Source: an uncultured Roseburia sp. (GTDB lineage: Bacteria > Bacillota > Clostridia > Lachnospirales > Lachnospiraceae). From it: a stretch of DNA of 64,000 nt. Made by a program: the position numbers and the translations under genes. Where the stretch lies: NCBI GenBank assembly GCA_900550935.1, contig URUD01000001.1:1-64000 (forward strand), read 5' to 3'. The notes beneath the pieces are model-generated. The model did not search any database. It saw nothing but the letters and a program-made list of their open reading frames with translations, and was not told where the DNA came from. Shown piece after piece: positions 34,946 to 43,822 of the stretch. Position 1 is the stretch's first letter; each line of letters opens with the position of its first letter.

Positions 34946-34950
34946 ATAAA

Positions 34951-34986
34951 AGAAAAAGGATGCCTTGCAAAGGGCATCTTTTTTTC
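34951..34986 (+). terminator. Terminator after the small membrane peptide
   Basis: GATGCCTT (34959-34966) pairs with AGGGCATC (34971-34978) around a GCAA tetraloop, flanked by an A run and a seven-T run. Confidence 0.85.
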
Positions 34987-35018
34987 ATGATAAAAACATG
35001 GAAAAAGGAGCAGAAGGA

Positions 35019-38000
35019 ATGTTGTCGAAGTTTAGCGTAAAAAGACCCTATACGGTTATCGTTGGCGTGATCCTTGTCATTGTTCTGGGAATTGTTTCAT
35101 TCACCAAAATGACAACGGATCTGTTGCCGGATATGAATCTGCCGTATGCACTGGTCATCACAACAGATGTTGGCGCAAGCCCGGAAGAAGTGGAGAGTGA
35201 TGTCACTGCACCGATAGAGTCAGCCATGGCAACAACTTCTGATATTAAAAATGTAAGCTCCATGTCGTACGACAGTTATTCGATGGTCGTCCTCGAATAT
35301 GAGCAGAGTGCCAACATGGATTCCATCCTGATCGAGATCCAACAGGAGCTTGACCAGTTGGAGGGCAATTTTCCGGACGGTGTTGGAACACCGGTCATCA
35401 TGCAGATCGACCCGGATATGATGCCGATCATGGTGGCATCCGCAGATATCGAAGGGATGAGCCAGAAAGAGATCTCCGAATATGTCGAGGAAGAACTGGC
35501 ACCTGCCGTTACAAGTGTGAGTGGAGTAGCATCGGTATCGACAACCGGAGTGCTGGAAGAAAAGGTACAGGTGACACTGGACAATGACAAAATAAAGGCA
35601 CTCAATGAAACGATACAGGATAAGATCGAAGAGCAGTTTACAGGAGCTCAGGAGGAACTCGATCAGGCGGCAGAGGAAATCGCAGATGGTAAGGCACAGC
35701 TTGAGAACGGAAAAGAGGAACTTGCCAGCCAGATGGGACAGGCAGAAAACGAGATGACCAATGGCAAGATCGAAGCATTTGTTTCAGAGTCTGATCTAAA
35801 CCAGAACAGCATGACCCTGGCGGCAGCAAAGACGCTGATCGAGGCGGCAATCCCGGAATTACAGCAGATTTATCAGGACGGAAAACAGCTACAGCTGCAG
35901 ATCGAACAGGCACAGCGGCTGAATGAGGAGAGCACCTCGGCATTGGAACAGCAGATCGAGGATCTCGAAAACCAGATCACAGGCGGAACGACAGGTAGTT
36001 CCGAGACCGGAGATACGAGTCAGAGTGCGGCACTGGACGCTCTTTTGAACCAGAGCGGTGTAGACAGCAACCAGCTGGAACTGCTTAAATACCAGTTGTT
36101 GGAGACCAATGCTTCTTTAAGTGCACAGTGGGGAACGCAGCTGGCAGCATTTGGAGTCAATTTATCCGCTGTGGATGACATTCCACAGGCGATCGCAACG
36201 CTTTCTGAAAAACTGATCGAGATCAACACCGCCATGGCAACGATCGATGCGGCAAAAGTTCAGGTGGAAGCCGGAAAGACAACGTTGGATGATGCGTATG
36301 TCACCTTAAATAAGACCGAAATTGCAAGCATCCTCGAGATGAGTGATGCCTCTGCAAAGCTGGCAGATGGAGAAAACCAGCTGACACTGGGACAGGCACA
36401 GTTAGATGAGTCGAAAGAAACGGCAAAGGCATCGGCAGACTTAAATACGATCCTGACGGTAGATAACCTTGCAGGGATTTTAACGGCACAAAATTTCTCC
36501 ATGCCAGCGGGCTATGTGCAGCAGAAGGATGCTTCCTATCTGGTGCGTGTGGGCGATAAAGTTGACAGCCCGGAAAGTTTAGAGCAGATGGTTTTAATTG
36601 ACCTTGGCATGGATGATATGGAGCCGGTCCGCCTTGGGGATGTGGCAGAGGTGGAAGTCGTTGACAATGCCGCAGATTCCTATTCCAAACTGAACGGAAA
36701 TCCGGCGATCATGCTGTCAATCGAGAAACAGACCGGATATTCGACCGGAGATGTTGCCAAGAAAGTTAAAGAGAAATTTGCTTCCCTTGAAAAACAAAAG
36801 GATGGGCTTCGCATGACAATCCTGATGAATCAGGGCGTTTATATCGATCTGATCGTAAAGTCCGTGCTTGAAAACATGATCGTGGGAGCGTTTCTTGCGG
36901 TCATCGTATTAATCCTGTTTTTAAAGGATATCAAGCCAACGCTTGTGATCGCATGCTCCATTCCTCTTAGCGTGATCTTTGCGATCGTGCTGATGTATTT
37001 TACCGGTATTTCTTTAAATATCATCTCACTTTCCGGTCTCGCACTTGGAATCGGTATGCTGGTGGATAACTCCATCGTTGTGATCGAGAATATCTATCGT
37101 CTGCAGCATGAGGGATATTCCATCCGAAAGGCTGCCGTGGAGGGAGCGGGGCAGGTGGCAGGTGCGATCTTTGCATCGACGTTGACCACGATCTGTGTGT
37201 TTACACCAATCGTCTTTACCGAGGGGATCACGAGGCAGCTCTTTGTTGATATTGCACTTACCATAGCGTATACGCTTACTGCGAGTCTGATCGTGGCACT
37301 GACTTTCGTTCCGATGATGGCAGCAGGTATTTTAAAGCACCCAAAGGAAGTAAAACAGGGATTTTTTGAAAAGGTGCAGCAGGGATACCGCAAAGTGATC
37401 GTTGTGGCACTGAAATATAAAGCGGTTGTTCTGATCGGTGTTGTGGTTCTTTTGGCGGCAAGCATGATGCTTGCATTGTCGAGAGGATTTTCGTTTATGG
37501 ACATGGGTATGGAAGCGGATCAGATGACGGTCACGGTGGCACCGAAAGACGGGGAAAACCTGACATTTACCGAGCTGTCCGAGCGTGCAGATGAAGTGGT
37601 GGAAAAGGTATCAGGGATTGAGGGCATTGATGCGATCGGAGCGATGGCTGGCGGTGGAAACGTGATGTCGATGGGATCGGACAGCGATACGGCGACACTC
37701 TATCTTCTGTTAGAGGAAGGAAGTAGTGTGACAACGGATGATGCAATCACAGACCAGATCGTGGCACTGACAAAGGATATGGACTGCGAGGTGTCGGTGG
37801 ATGCGTCCTCATCGGATATGACATCGTTTTTCGGAAGCGGCATCTCAGTTCAGATCAGCGGAAGCAATCTGGATCAGTTACAGGAACTGGCAGAAGAAGT
37901 GGGAAAAATTGTAGAGCAGACAGAAGGAGCGGTGGATGCAGACGACGGGCTTGACAATACGACCCCATCTTTTACCATCCATGTGGATAAGGAAAAAGCA

Positions 38001-38933
38001 GCAAAATACAGTATGACGACAGCACAGGTCTTCCAGCTTGTCTATGCCAGAATGGCATCGGCTACATCGGCGACCACGATATCAGGGGATTTAAAAGACT
38101 ATGCCGTCTATGTCCGCACGAAAGAGCAGACCGGCACGACGTTAGAGGACATCAAAAAGCTGACCTTTTCTTATACCGATAAAATGGGAGAGACCTCAGA
38201 AGTAAAATTAAAAGATATTGCAACGTTTGAAGAGGGAACCTCCTTAAATATCATCCGGCGTGATGCGCAGAACCGCTATATCAGCGTAACGGCGGGGATC
38301 GACGAAACCCACAATGTTACACTGGTGAGCCGGGAACTGCAAAAGAAACTGGATCAGATCGAACTGCCGGAGGGATACGGCATCACGATGACCGGAGAGG
38401 ATGAGACGATCCGGGAAGCAATGGATCAGCTCTATCTGATGCTGCTTTTAGCAGTCATTTTTATTTACCTGATCATGGTGGCACAGTTCCAGTCTTTCCT
38501 GTCGCCGTTCATCATCATGTTTACGATCCCGCTTGCGTTTACGGGAGGATTTCTGGCACTGTTTTTTACCAGAAAGGAAGTCAGCGTGACCGCAATGATC
38601 GGATTTGTCATGCTGGCGGGTATCATTGTAAACAACGGTATCGTCATGGTGGATTATATCAACCAGCTGCGCCGTGGTGGAGTGGAAAAAAGAGAGGCGA
38701 TCGTGGAATCTGGTGTGACAAGACTCCGCCCGATCCTAATGACAGCACTGACGACGATCTTATCGATGTCAACGATGGCACTCGGACTGGGCGACGGCTC
38801 GGAAATGATGCAGCCAATGGCAATCGTAACCGAGGGTGGACTGATCTATGGCACGCTGCTGACTTTGATCGTGGTTCCATGTATCTATGATCTGTTTACC
38901 TCGAATAAGAGCATGGTCGAAGAGGAACTGTAA
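35019..38933 (+). CDS. RND-superfamily efflux transporter with large coiled-coil insert
   Basis: A 1304-residue RND (AcrB/SwrC-like) transporter with 12 expected helices: one at the N-terminus (about 15-32), then two groups of helices (about 610-785 and 1130-1290). Conserved pieces include TTDLLPDMNLP, the helix-4 GIGMLVDNSIVVIENIYR and its second-half counterpart LAGIIVNNGIVMVDYINQ. The first extracellular loop carries an insert of about 285 residues (190-475), mostly heptad-like and Gln/Ala/Glu-rich, which makes it longer than the usual ~1050. ATG at 35019 has AAGGAG upstream; an in-frame ATG at 34965 lies in the terminator. No membrane fusion protein gene is adjacent. Substrate is unknown. 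Confidence 0.9.
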   Translation: MLSKFSVKRPYTVIVGVILVIVLGIVSFTKMTTDLLPDMNLPYALVITTDVGASPEEVESDVTAPIESAMATTSDIKNVSSMSYDSYSMVVLEYEQSANMDSILIEIQQELDQLEGNFPDGVGTPVIMQIDPDMMPIMVASADIEGMSQKEISEYVEEELAPAVTSVSGVASVSTTGVLEEKVQVTLDNDKIKALNETIQDKIEEQFTGAQEELDQAAEEIADGKAQLENGKEELASQMGQAENEMTNGKIEAFVSESDLNQNSMTLAAAKTLIEAAIPELQQIYQDGKQLQLQIEQAQRLNEESTSALEQQIEDLENQITGGTTGSSETGDTSQSAALDALLNQSGVDSNQLELLKYQLLETNASLSAQWGTQLAAFGVNLSAVDDIPQAIATLSEKLIEINTAMATIDAAKVQVEAGKTTLDDAYVTLNKTEIASILEMSDASAKLADGENQLTLGQAQLDESKETAKASADLNTILTVDNLAGILTAQNFSMPAGYVQQKDASYLVRVGDKVDSPESLEQMVLIDLGMDDMEPVRLGDVAEVEVVDNAADSYSKLNGNPAIMLSIEKQTGYSTGDVAKKVKEKFASLEKQKDGLRMTILMNQGVYIDLIVKSVLENMIVGAFLAVIVLILFLKDIKPTLVIACSIPLSVIFAIVLMYFTGISLNIISLSGLALGIGMLVDNSIVVIENIYRLQHEGYSIRKAAVEGAGQVAGAIFASTLTTICVFTPIVFTEGITRQLFVDIALTIAYTLTASLIVALTFVPMMAAGILKHPKEVKQGFFEKVQQGYRKVIVVALKYKAVVLIGVVVLLAASMMLALSRGFSFMDMGMEADQMTVTVAPKDGENLTFTELSERADEVVEKVSGIEGIDAIGAMAGGGNVMSMGSDSDTATLYLLLEEGSSVTTDDAITDQIVALTKDMDCEVSVDASSSDMTSFFGSGISVQISGSNLDQLQELAEEVGKIVEQTEGAVDADDGLDNTTPSFTIHVDKEKAAKYSMTTAQVFQLVYARMASATSATTISGDLKDYAVYVRTKEQTGTTLEDIKKLTFSYTDKMGETSEVKLKDIATFEEGTSLNIIRRDAQNRYISVTAGIDETHNVTLVSRELQKKLDQIELPEGYGITMTGEDETIREAMDQLYLMLLLAVIFIYLIMVAQFQSFLSPFIIMFTIPLAFTGGFLALFFTRKEVSVTAMIGFVMLAGIIVNNGIVMVDYINQLRRGGVEKREAIVESGVTRLRPILMTALTTILSMSTMALGLGDGSEMMQPMAIVTEGGLIYGTLLTLIVVPCIYDLFTSNKSMVEEEL

Positions 38934-38945
38934 CAGAAAAAACAG

Positions 38946-38974
38946 TTGACAAAAGAAACGACTCTGCGTATGAT
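38946..38974 (+). promoter_or_regulatory. Promoter of the valS T-box leader
   Basis: Perfect TTGACA (38946-38951) and TATGAT (38969-38974), 17 bases apart, starting right after the RND gene. Confidence 0.75.
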
Positions 38975-38984
38975 AAAACAATAA

Positions 38985-39282
38985 GAACAAACCAAAGGTA
39001 ATGAGAAAGAGGAGTACACATGCACGCTTAACAGAGAGGAAGATCCATCGGCTGCAAGATTTTTCAAAGAAAGACATGTGGAAGGTAGCTTTTGAACCGG
39101 AACGCCGAGAAAGTGCAGATATCGTTGCAACAGAAGTGTTCCCGTATGGTTCCCGTTAGCGAACCGCCCGCTAAGCGTAGTTAAGATACGCCGGCAGGAT
39201 GAGGTCAGTGTGACTGACGAAAAAAGGTGGTACCGCGATAATTTCGCCCTTTGTATTCCAGATGGGATACAAAGGGTTTTTT
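38985..39282 (+). promoter_or_regulatory. T-box leader of valS
   Basis: A T-box riboswitch, which reads tRNA charging. The conserved T-box AAGGTGGTACCGCG lies at 39224-39237, followed by a terminator: CCCTTTGTAT (39247-39256) pairs with ATACAAAGGG (39267-39276) and a T run follows. Uncharged tRNA-Val should stabilise the antiterminator. The stem I region with the specifier codon lies in about 38990-39130; I did not fix the codon with certainty. Confidence 0.93.
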
Positions 39283-39318
39283 ATTACCTTGAATTAAAAA
39301 CAAGAAGGAGAGATGATT

Positions 39319-41979
39319 ATGTGCCAGAATTGCAACAAAGAATTAGCAAAGACTTATGATCCAAAGAGCATTGAAGACCGTCTGTACCAGAAATGGGAAA
39401 ACAACGGTTATTTTCATGCGGAAGCAGACCGCAGCAAAAAACCATTTACGATTGTGATGCCTCCGCCAAACATTACAGGACAGCTTCACATGGGACATGC
39501 GCTTGACAATACCATGCAGGATATTTTGACCCGTTATAAGAGAATGCAGGGATACAATGCACTCTGGCAGCCGGGAACCGACCATGCTTCCATTGCAACC
39601 GAGGTAAAGGTAATCGAAAACTTAAAGAAACAGGGCATCGACAAACGCGACCTTGGAAGAGAGGGCTTCTTAGAGAAATGCTGGGAGTGGCGTGATGAGT
39701 ACGGCAGCCGTATTATCAATCAGTTGAAAAAGATGGGTTCTTCTGCAGACTGGGAGAGAGAACGTTTTACCATGGACAAGGGCTGTTCTGATGCAGTACT
39801 TGAGGTGTTTGTAAAATTATACGAAAAAGGACTGATCTACAAGGGTTCCAGGATTGTCAACTGGTGTCCGGTATGTAAGACATCCATCTCAGACGCTGAG
39901 GTAGAGCACGAAGAGCAGGACGGATCCTTCTGGCATATCAATTATCCGGTTGTAGGCGAAGAGGGAAGATTTGTAGAGATCGCAACCACAAGACCAGAGA
40001 CTTTATTCGGAGATACAGCGGTAGCCGTAAATCCAGAGGATGAGAGATATCAGGACATCATCGGAAAGATGTTAAAACTGCCGATGACAGACCGTGAGAT
40101 CCCGGTGATCGCAGATTCTTATGTAGATAAAGAGTTTGGAACCGGTTGTGTAAAGATCACACCGGCACATGACCCGAATGACTTCGAAGTTGGAAAACGT
40201 CACGACTTAGAGGAGATCACCGTCATCAATGATGATGCAACGATGAACCATTTCGCAGGTAAATATGAAGGAATGGATCGTTATGAGTGCAGAAAACAGC
40301 TGGTAGCAGACTTGGATGCGCAGGGACTGCTTGTAAAGGTAGAGCCACATTCCCATAATGTAGGAACCCATGACCGCTGCGGCACTACAGTAGAGCCGAT
40401 GGTAAAACAGCAGTGGTTCGTAAAGATGGATGAGCTGATCAAACCGGCAGTAGAGGCAGTAAAAAATGGCGACATCCAGTTACTTCCAAAACGTATGGAA
40501 AAGACCTACTTTAACTGGACAGACAATATCCGTGACTGGTGTATTTCCAGACAGCTCTGGTGGGGACACCGCATCCCGGCATATTACTGCCAGGATTGTG
40601 GCGAGATGGTCGTAGCAAAAGCTGCACCGGAAAAATGTCCGAAATGTGGATGCACGCATATGGAGCAGGACCCGGATACACTGGATACCTGGTTCTCCTC
40701 TGCATTATGGCCGTTCTCTACACTGGGCTGGCCGGAAAAAACAGAGGATCTGGATTACTTCTATCCGACTGATGTCCTGGTAACCGGATACGATATCATT
40801 TTCTTCTGGGTAATCCGAATGATCTTCTCTGGCTACGAGCAGATGGGAAAAGCACCATTCCATACTGTATTGTTCCACGGTCTGGTAAGAGACTCACAGG
40901 GACGTAAGATGAGTAAATCACTTGGAAACGGAATTGATCCGTTAGAGGTGATCGATAAATATGGCGCAGATGCACTCCGTCTTACCCTGATCACAGGAAA
41001 TGCACCTGGAAATGATATGCGTTTCTACTGGGAGAGAGTTGAGGCATCCAGAAACTTTGCCAACAAAGTATGGAACGCATCCCGTTTCATCATGATGAAT
41101 CTGGAGGGAAGCGAGATCCGCACCCCATCCATGGACGAATTGAAACCGGCAGATAAGTGGATCTTATCCAAAGTCAATACGCTGGCAAAAGATGTAACAG
41201 AAAACATGGATAAATACGAGATGGGTATCGCTGTACAGAAAGTATACGACTTTATCTGGGATGAATTCTGTGACTGGTATATCGAGATCACCAAGACCCG
41301 TACCTATAATAAGGAAAATGATCCGGAATCTGCAAACGCTGCATTCTGGACCTTAAAGACGGTTCTGACCGAGGGATTAAAACTGTTACATCCGTTTATG
41401 CCGTTTATCACAGAGGAGATCTTCTGTACCCTGCATCCGGAAGAAGAGACCATCATGCTGGCAAAATGGCCGGAATACCGTGCAGACTGGAACTTCCCGG
41501 AAGAGGAAGAAATGTTGGAACACTGCAAGGATCTGGTAAAAGGTGTCCGTAACCTTCGTACCGAAATGGATGTTCCACCATCAAGAAAAGCAAAGATCTT
41601 TATCGTTTCTGAGGATGAGGCACTCAGAGCTTCCTTTGAGCAGACGAAAGAAGCTTATGCAAACCTTGCCGGAGCAAGTGAGATCGCCATTGCAGCAGAT
41701 AAGACCGGTATTGGCGAAGATGCCGTATCTGTTGTGATACCGGGAGCAACTTTATATCTGCCATTAGAAGATCTTGTCGATTTTGAGAAAGAGAAGGAGC
41801 GTCTGTTAAAAGAGCAGGCACGTCTCGAAAAAGAGCTGGCACGTTCCAAGGGCATGCTTTCCAATGAAAAATTCTTAAGCAAAGCTCCGGAAGCAAAGGT
41901 ACAGGAAGAAAAAGATAAGCTGGCAGGCTATGAGCAGATGATGGCACAGGTAAAAGAAAGATTATCCCAGATGAAATAG
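39319..41979 (+). CDS. valS: Valyl-tRNA synthetase
   Basis: Class I synthetase that charges tRNA-Val. HIGH motif PPNITGQLHMGHAL (about 47-60), editing domain with TTRPETLFGDTAV (about 225), KMSKS motif GRKMSKSLGN (about 535), anticodon-binding domain, and a C-terminal coiled coil (DLVDFEKEKERLLKEQ). A zinc-finger-like CPVCKTS and CQDCGE/CPKCGC are present. ATG at 39319 is favoured because GGAG lies eight bases upstream; ATG at 39313 is two residues longer and badly spaced. Confidence 0.97.
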   Translation: MCQNCNKELAKTYDPKSIEDRLYQKWENNGYFHAEADRSKKPFTIVMPPPNITGQLHMGHALDNTMQDILTRYKRMQGYNALWQPGTDHASIATEVKVIENLKKQGIDKRDLGREGFLEKCWEWRDEYGSRIINQLKKMGSSADWERERFTMDKGCSDAVLEVFVKLYEKGLIYKGSRIVNWCPVCKTSISDAEVEHEEQDGSFWHINYPVVGEEGRFVEIATTRPETLFGDTAVAVNPEDERYQDIIGKMLKLPMTDREIPVIADSYVDKEFGTGCVKITPAHDPNDFEVGKRHDLEEITVINDDATMNHFAGKYEGMDRYECRKQLVADLDAQGLLVKVEPHSHNVGTHDRCGTTVEPMVKQQWFVKMDELIKPAVEAVKNGDIQLLPKRMEKTYFNWTDNIRDWCISRQLWWGHRIPAYYCQDCGEMVVAKAAPEKCPKCGCTHMEQDPDTLDTWFSSALWPFSTLGWPEKTEDLDYFYPTDVLVTGYDIIFFWVIRMIFSGYEQMGKAPFHTVLFHGLVRDSQGRKMSKSLGNGIDPLEVIDKYGADALRLTLITGNAPGNDMRFYWERVEASRNFANKVWNASRFIMMNLEGSEIRTPSMDELKPADKWILSKVNTLAKDVTENMDKYEMGIAVQKVYDFIWDEFCDWYIEITKTRTYNKENDPESANAAFWTLKTVLTEGLKLLHPFMPFITEEIFCTLHPEEETIMLAKWPEYRADWNFPEEEEMLEHCKDLVKGVRNLRTEMDVPPSRKAKIFIVSEDEALRASFEQTKEAYANLAGASEIAIAADKTGIGEDAVSVVIPGATLYLPLEDLVDFEKEKERLLKEQARLEKELARSKGMLSNEKFLSKAPEAKVQEEKDKLAGYEQMMAQVKERLSQMK

Positions 41980-42022
41980 AAAATGGAGTGCGCTACGATC
42001 TGTGTTCTGCTAAAGATTTTAC

Positions 42023-42051
42023 TTGAAAAAGACGCGGACTACTAGTATTAT
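42023..42051 (+). promoter_or_regulatory. Promoter of the FapA-type gene
   Basis: TTGAAA (42023-42028) and TATTAT (42046-42051), 17 bases apart, about 75 bases before the ATG. Confidence 0.55.
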
Positions 42052-42127
42052 AGAAAATAGGAAAAAGTAGTTCGCAGAGCAAGGTATACGTTTGTTAATG
42101 TAGAATAGATTAGGGAGCAGGACAGTT

Positions 42128-43525
42128 ATGGCAGCATTACCAAAGGAAAAACCAATCATAAGATTTTCGGTAGATGAGATGGAAGCATATATGCTTCTGC
42201 CATCTCCGGATGAAGGGGAAGAATACACAGTTCCATATGTGATGCAGGCATTGAGTGAACGGGGTGTCAATGCAGGAGTCGACCATGAGGAGATCGCACG
42301 CATGGTTGTGGAAGAAGTATTCGAGAGAGAAGTTTTGATTGCCAGGGGGGCACAGCCGGTTGACGGAGTGGACGGTTATTTTGAATATAAATTCAGCACC
42401 AGTTTTGATAATAAACCAAAGGTCAGACCAGATGGTTCCGTAGATTACTGGTCTGTCCACACGATCGAATCTGTGGTCGCAGGGCAGGAGATTGCAATCT
42501 ATCATCCGCCTGTTGAGGGTGAGGACGGTTTCAATGTCAAAGGCAAGCCAATTCAGGCAAAAAAGGGCAGAGACCAGATGCCAATCAAGGGAAAAGGCTT
42601 TGAGGTACAGCCGGATGGCGTTACTTATGTGGCAACGGTAGACGGCAAGATCGAGATGCAGAATAACCGTATCGTGATCTTACCGGTTTATGAGATATCC
42701 GGAAATGCCGAGATCTCTCTCGGTAATATTGATTTCCGTGGAGATGTAGTGATCCATGGCGGTGTCGAGAGCGGAGTTACCATCCGTTCCACTGGAAGTG
42801 TTACGATCGATGGTATTGTAGAGGCATGTACGATAGAGGCAGGAAAAGATGTCATCCTAAGAAGTGGTATGTTAGGGGGCAACAAAGCCTCTGTAAAAAC
42901 CAAAGGAAGCATTACAGCAAAATTCTTTGAGTTCACAAACATTGAGTGTGATGGAGACATCCAGGCAGATGTGTTAATGGACTGTGATGTAAAGTGTCAG
43001 GGAAAAGTCAGTATGACCGGAGCCCGTGGCAGTATCATTGGCGGAACGCTTCATGCGATCCAGGGGGTGGAAGTGACCAGTCTTGGAAATGATGCAGAGA
43101 AAAAGACCGAGATCATGGTTGGAGCAGGAGCAGATGTAGCCAGCCGGCTTCGTGTACTTGAGAAAAAGATCGAAGCAACTGAGACGAATCTCCAGAAGAT
43201 CGAGGGCGGACTCAAGCAGTTTGATATGTTAGAGGCAGAGCGTGGTGTCAGCTACGCAAATGACCCGAGACGTATGCAGCTGCTCCGGATTAAGATCCGT
43301 GATACCGCAACCCTTGCCAATGACAAAGAAGAGTGCAAGAAACTGAGAAGACTGGTTGAGGGGTCGAGAGGAGCCTGTGTATCCGTATTGCAGGAAGTTT
43401 ATCCGGGCGTTATCATCCGGATCGGAGATTTACGATTTGATCTGCGCAATGTGGGCAAATCCATTGAATTTTATCGGTTGAGTGACAAAATTTCGACACG
43501 TCCATGTTATCAGGGCGTAGAATAA
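42128..43525 (+). CDS. FapA (DUF342) family protein
   Basis: A 465-residue protein with the FapA/DUF342 layout: an N-terminal domain (about 1-85), the conserved GEDGFNVKGKPIQAKKGRD and KGFEVQPDGVTYVA (about 135-180), and a beta-helix of repeated turns (FRGDVVIHGGVESGVTIRST, GSVTIDGIVEACTIEAGKDV, about 200-325), ending in a coiled coil and a small domain. Some family members bear on polar localisation or flagella, but the role is uncertain. It stands alone with its own promoter. Confidence 0.88.
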   Translation: MAALPKEKPIIRFSVDEMEAYMLLPSPDEGEEYTVPYVMQALSERGVNAGVDHEEIARMVVEEVFEREVLIARGAQPVDGVDGYFEYKFSTSFDNKPKVRPDGSVDYWSVHTIESVVAGQEIAIYHPPVEGEDGFNVKGKPIQAKKGRDQMPIKGKGFEVQPDGVTYVATVDGKIEMQNNRIVILPVYEISGNAEISLGNIDFRGDVVIHGGVESGVTIRSTGSVTIDGIVEACTIEAGKDVILRSGMLGGNKASVKTKGSITAKFFEFTNIECDGDIQADVLMDCDVKCQGKVSMTGARGSIIGGTLHAIQGVEVTSLGNDAEKKTEIMVGAGADVASRLRVLEKKIEATETNLQKIEGGLKQFDMLEAERGVSYANDPRRMQLLRIKIRDTATLANDKEECKKLRRLVEGSRGACVSVLQEVYPGVIIRIGDLRFDLRNVGKSIEFYRLSDKISTRPCYQGVE

Positions 43526-43567
43526 AGTTTCATTTTGCGATAAAAGAAAAACTTAAGAGAAAATTAC

Positions 43568-43620
43568 TTGATTCTTAACGCCGCTATATTATAATGGAAA
43601 AGAAATAATATAGCGGCGTT
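43568..43620 (+). promoter_or_regulatory. Promoter whose -10 box lies in a perfect 16-bp inverted repeat
   Basis: TTGATT (43568-43573) and TATAAT (43590-43595) are 16 bases apart. The left arm AACGCCGCTATATTAT (43577-43592) and right arm ATAATATAGCGGCGTT (43605-43620) pair perfectly. The arms cover the spacer, part of the -10 and the start region. It could be an operator, a cruciform or a 5' mRNA stem; no T run follows. Confidence 0.6.
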
Positions 43621-43647
43621 ACTTTGCGAAAAGAGGATGGAGAATAT

Positions 43648-43791
43648 ATGATCAATTTTGAAGAGGAATTAAAGAATTTTAAACCAAGTTTAGAAGTAGA
43701 AGAAGCAGAGCAGGCGATCTACAACCATGAACTGACAGATATGACAGACGTTTTAAAAGAGATGATGCGTGAAGCAAAGAGAAATTCATAA
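43648..43791 (+). CDS. 47-residue protein of unknown function
   Basis: A short gene starting at ATG 43648 with the purine-rich AGGATGGAG upstream and a clear promoter at 43568-43595. The protein begins MINFEEELKNFKPSLEVEEA and ends MREAKRNS. It is highly charged and probably all helix. The next gene begins 31 bases downstream, so the two are likely co-transcribed. I do not recognise a named family. Confidence 0.65.
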   Translation: MINFEEELKNFKPSLEVEEAEQAIYNHELTDMTDVLKEMMREAKRNS

Positions 43792-43822
43792 GACCAGAAT
43801 AAGATAGAAGACGAGGGAAATC

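Noticed and set aside
34965..35018. Upstream in-frame start for the RND transporter
   Set aside because: It lies in the terminator hairpin of the previous gene and has no ribosome binding site; ATG 35019 has AAGGAG.
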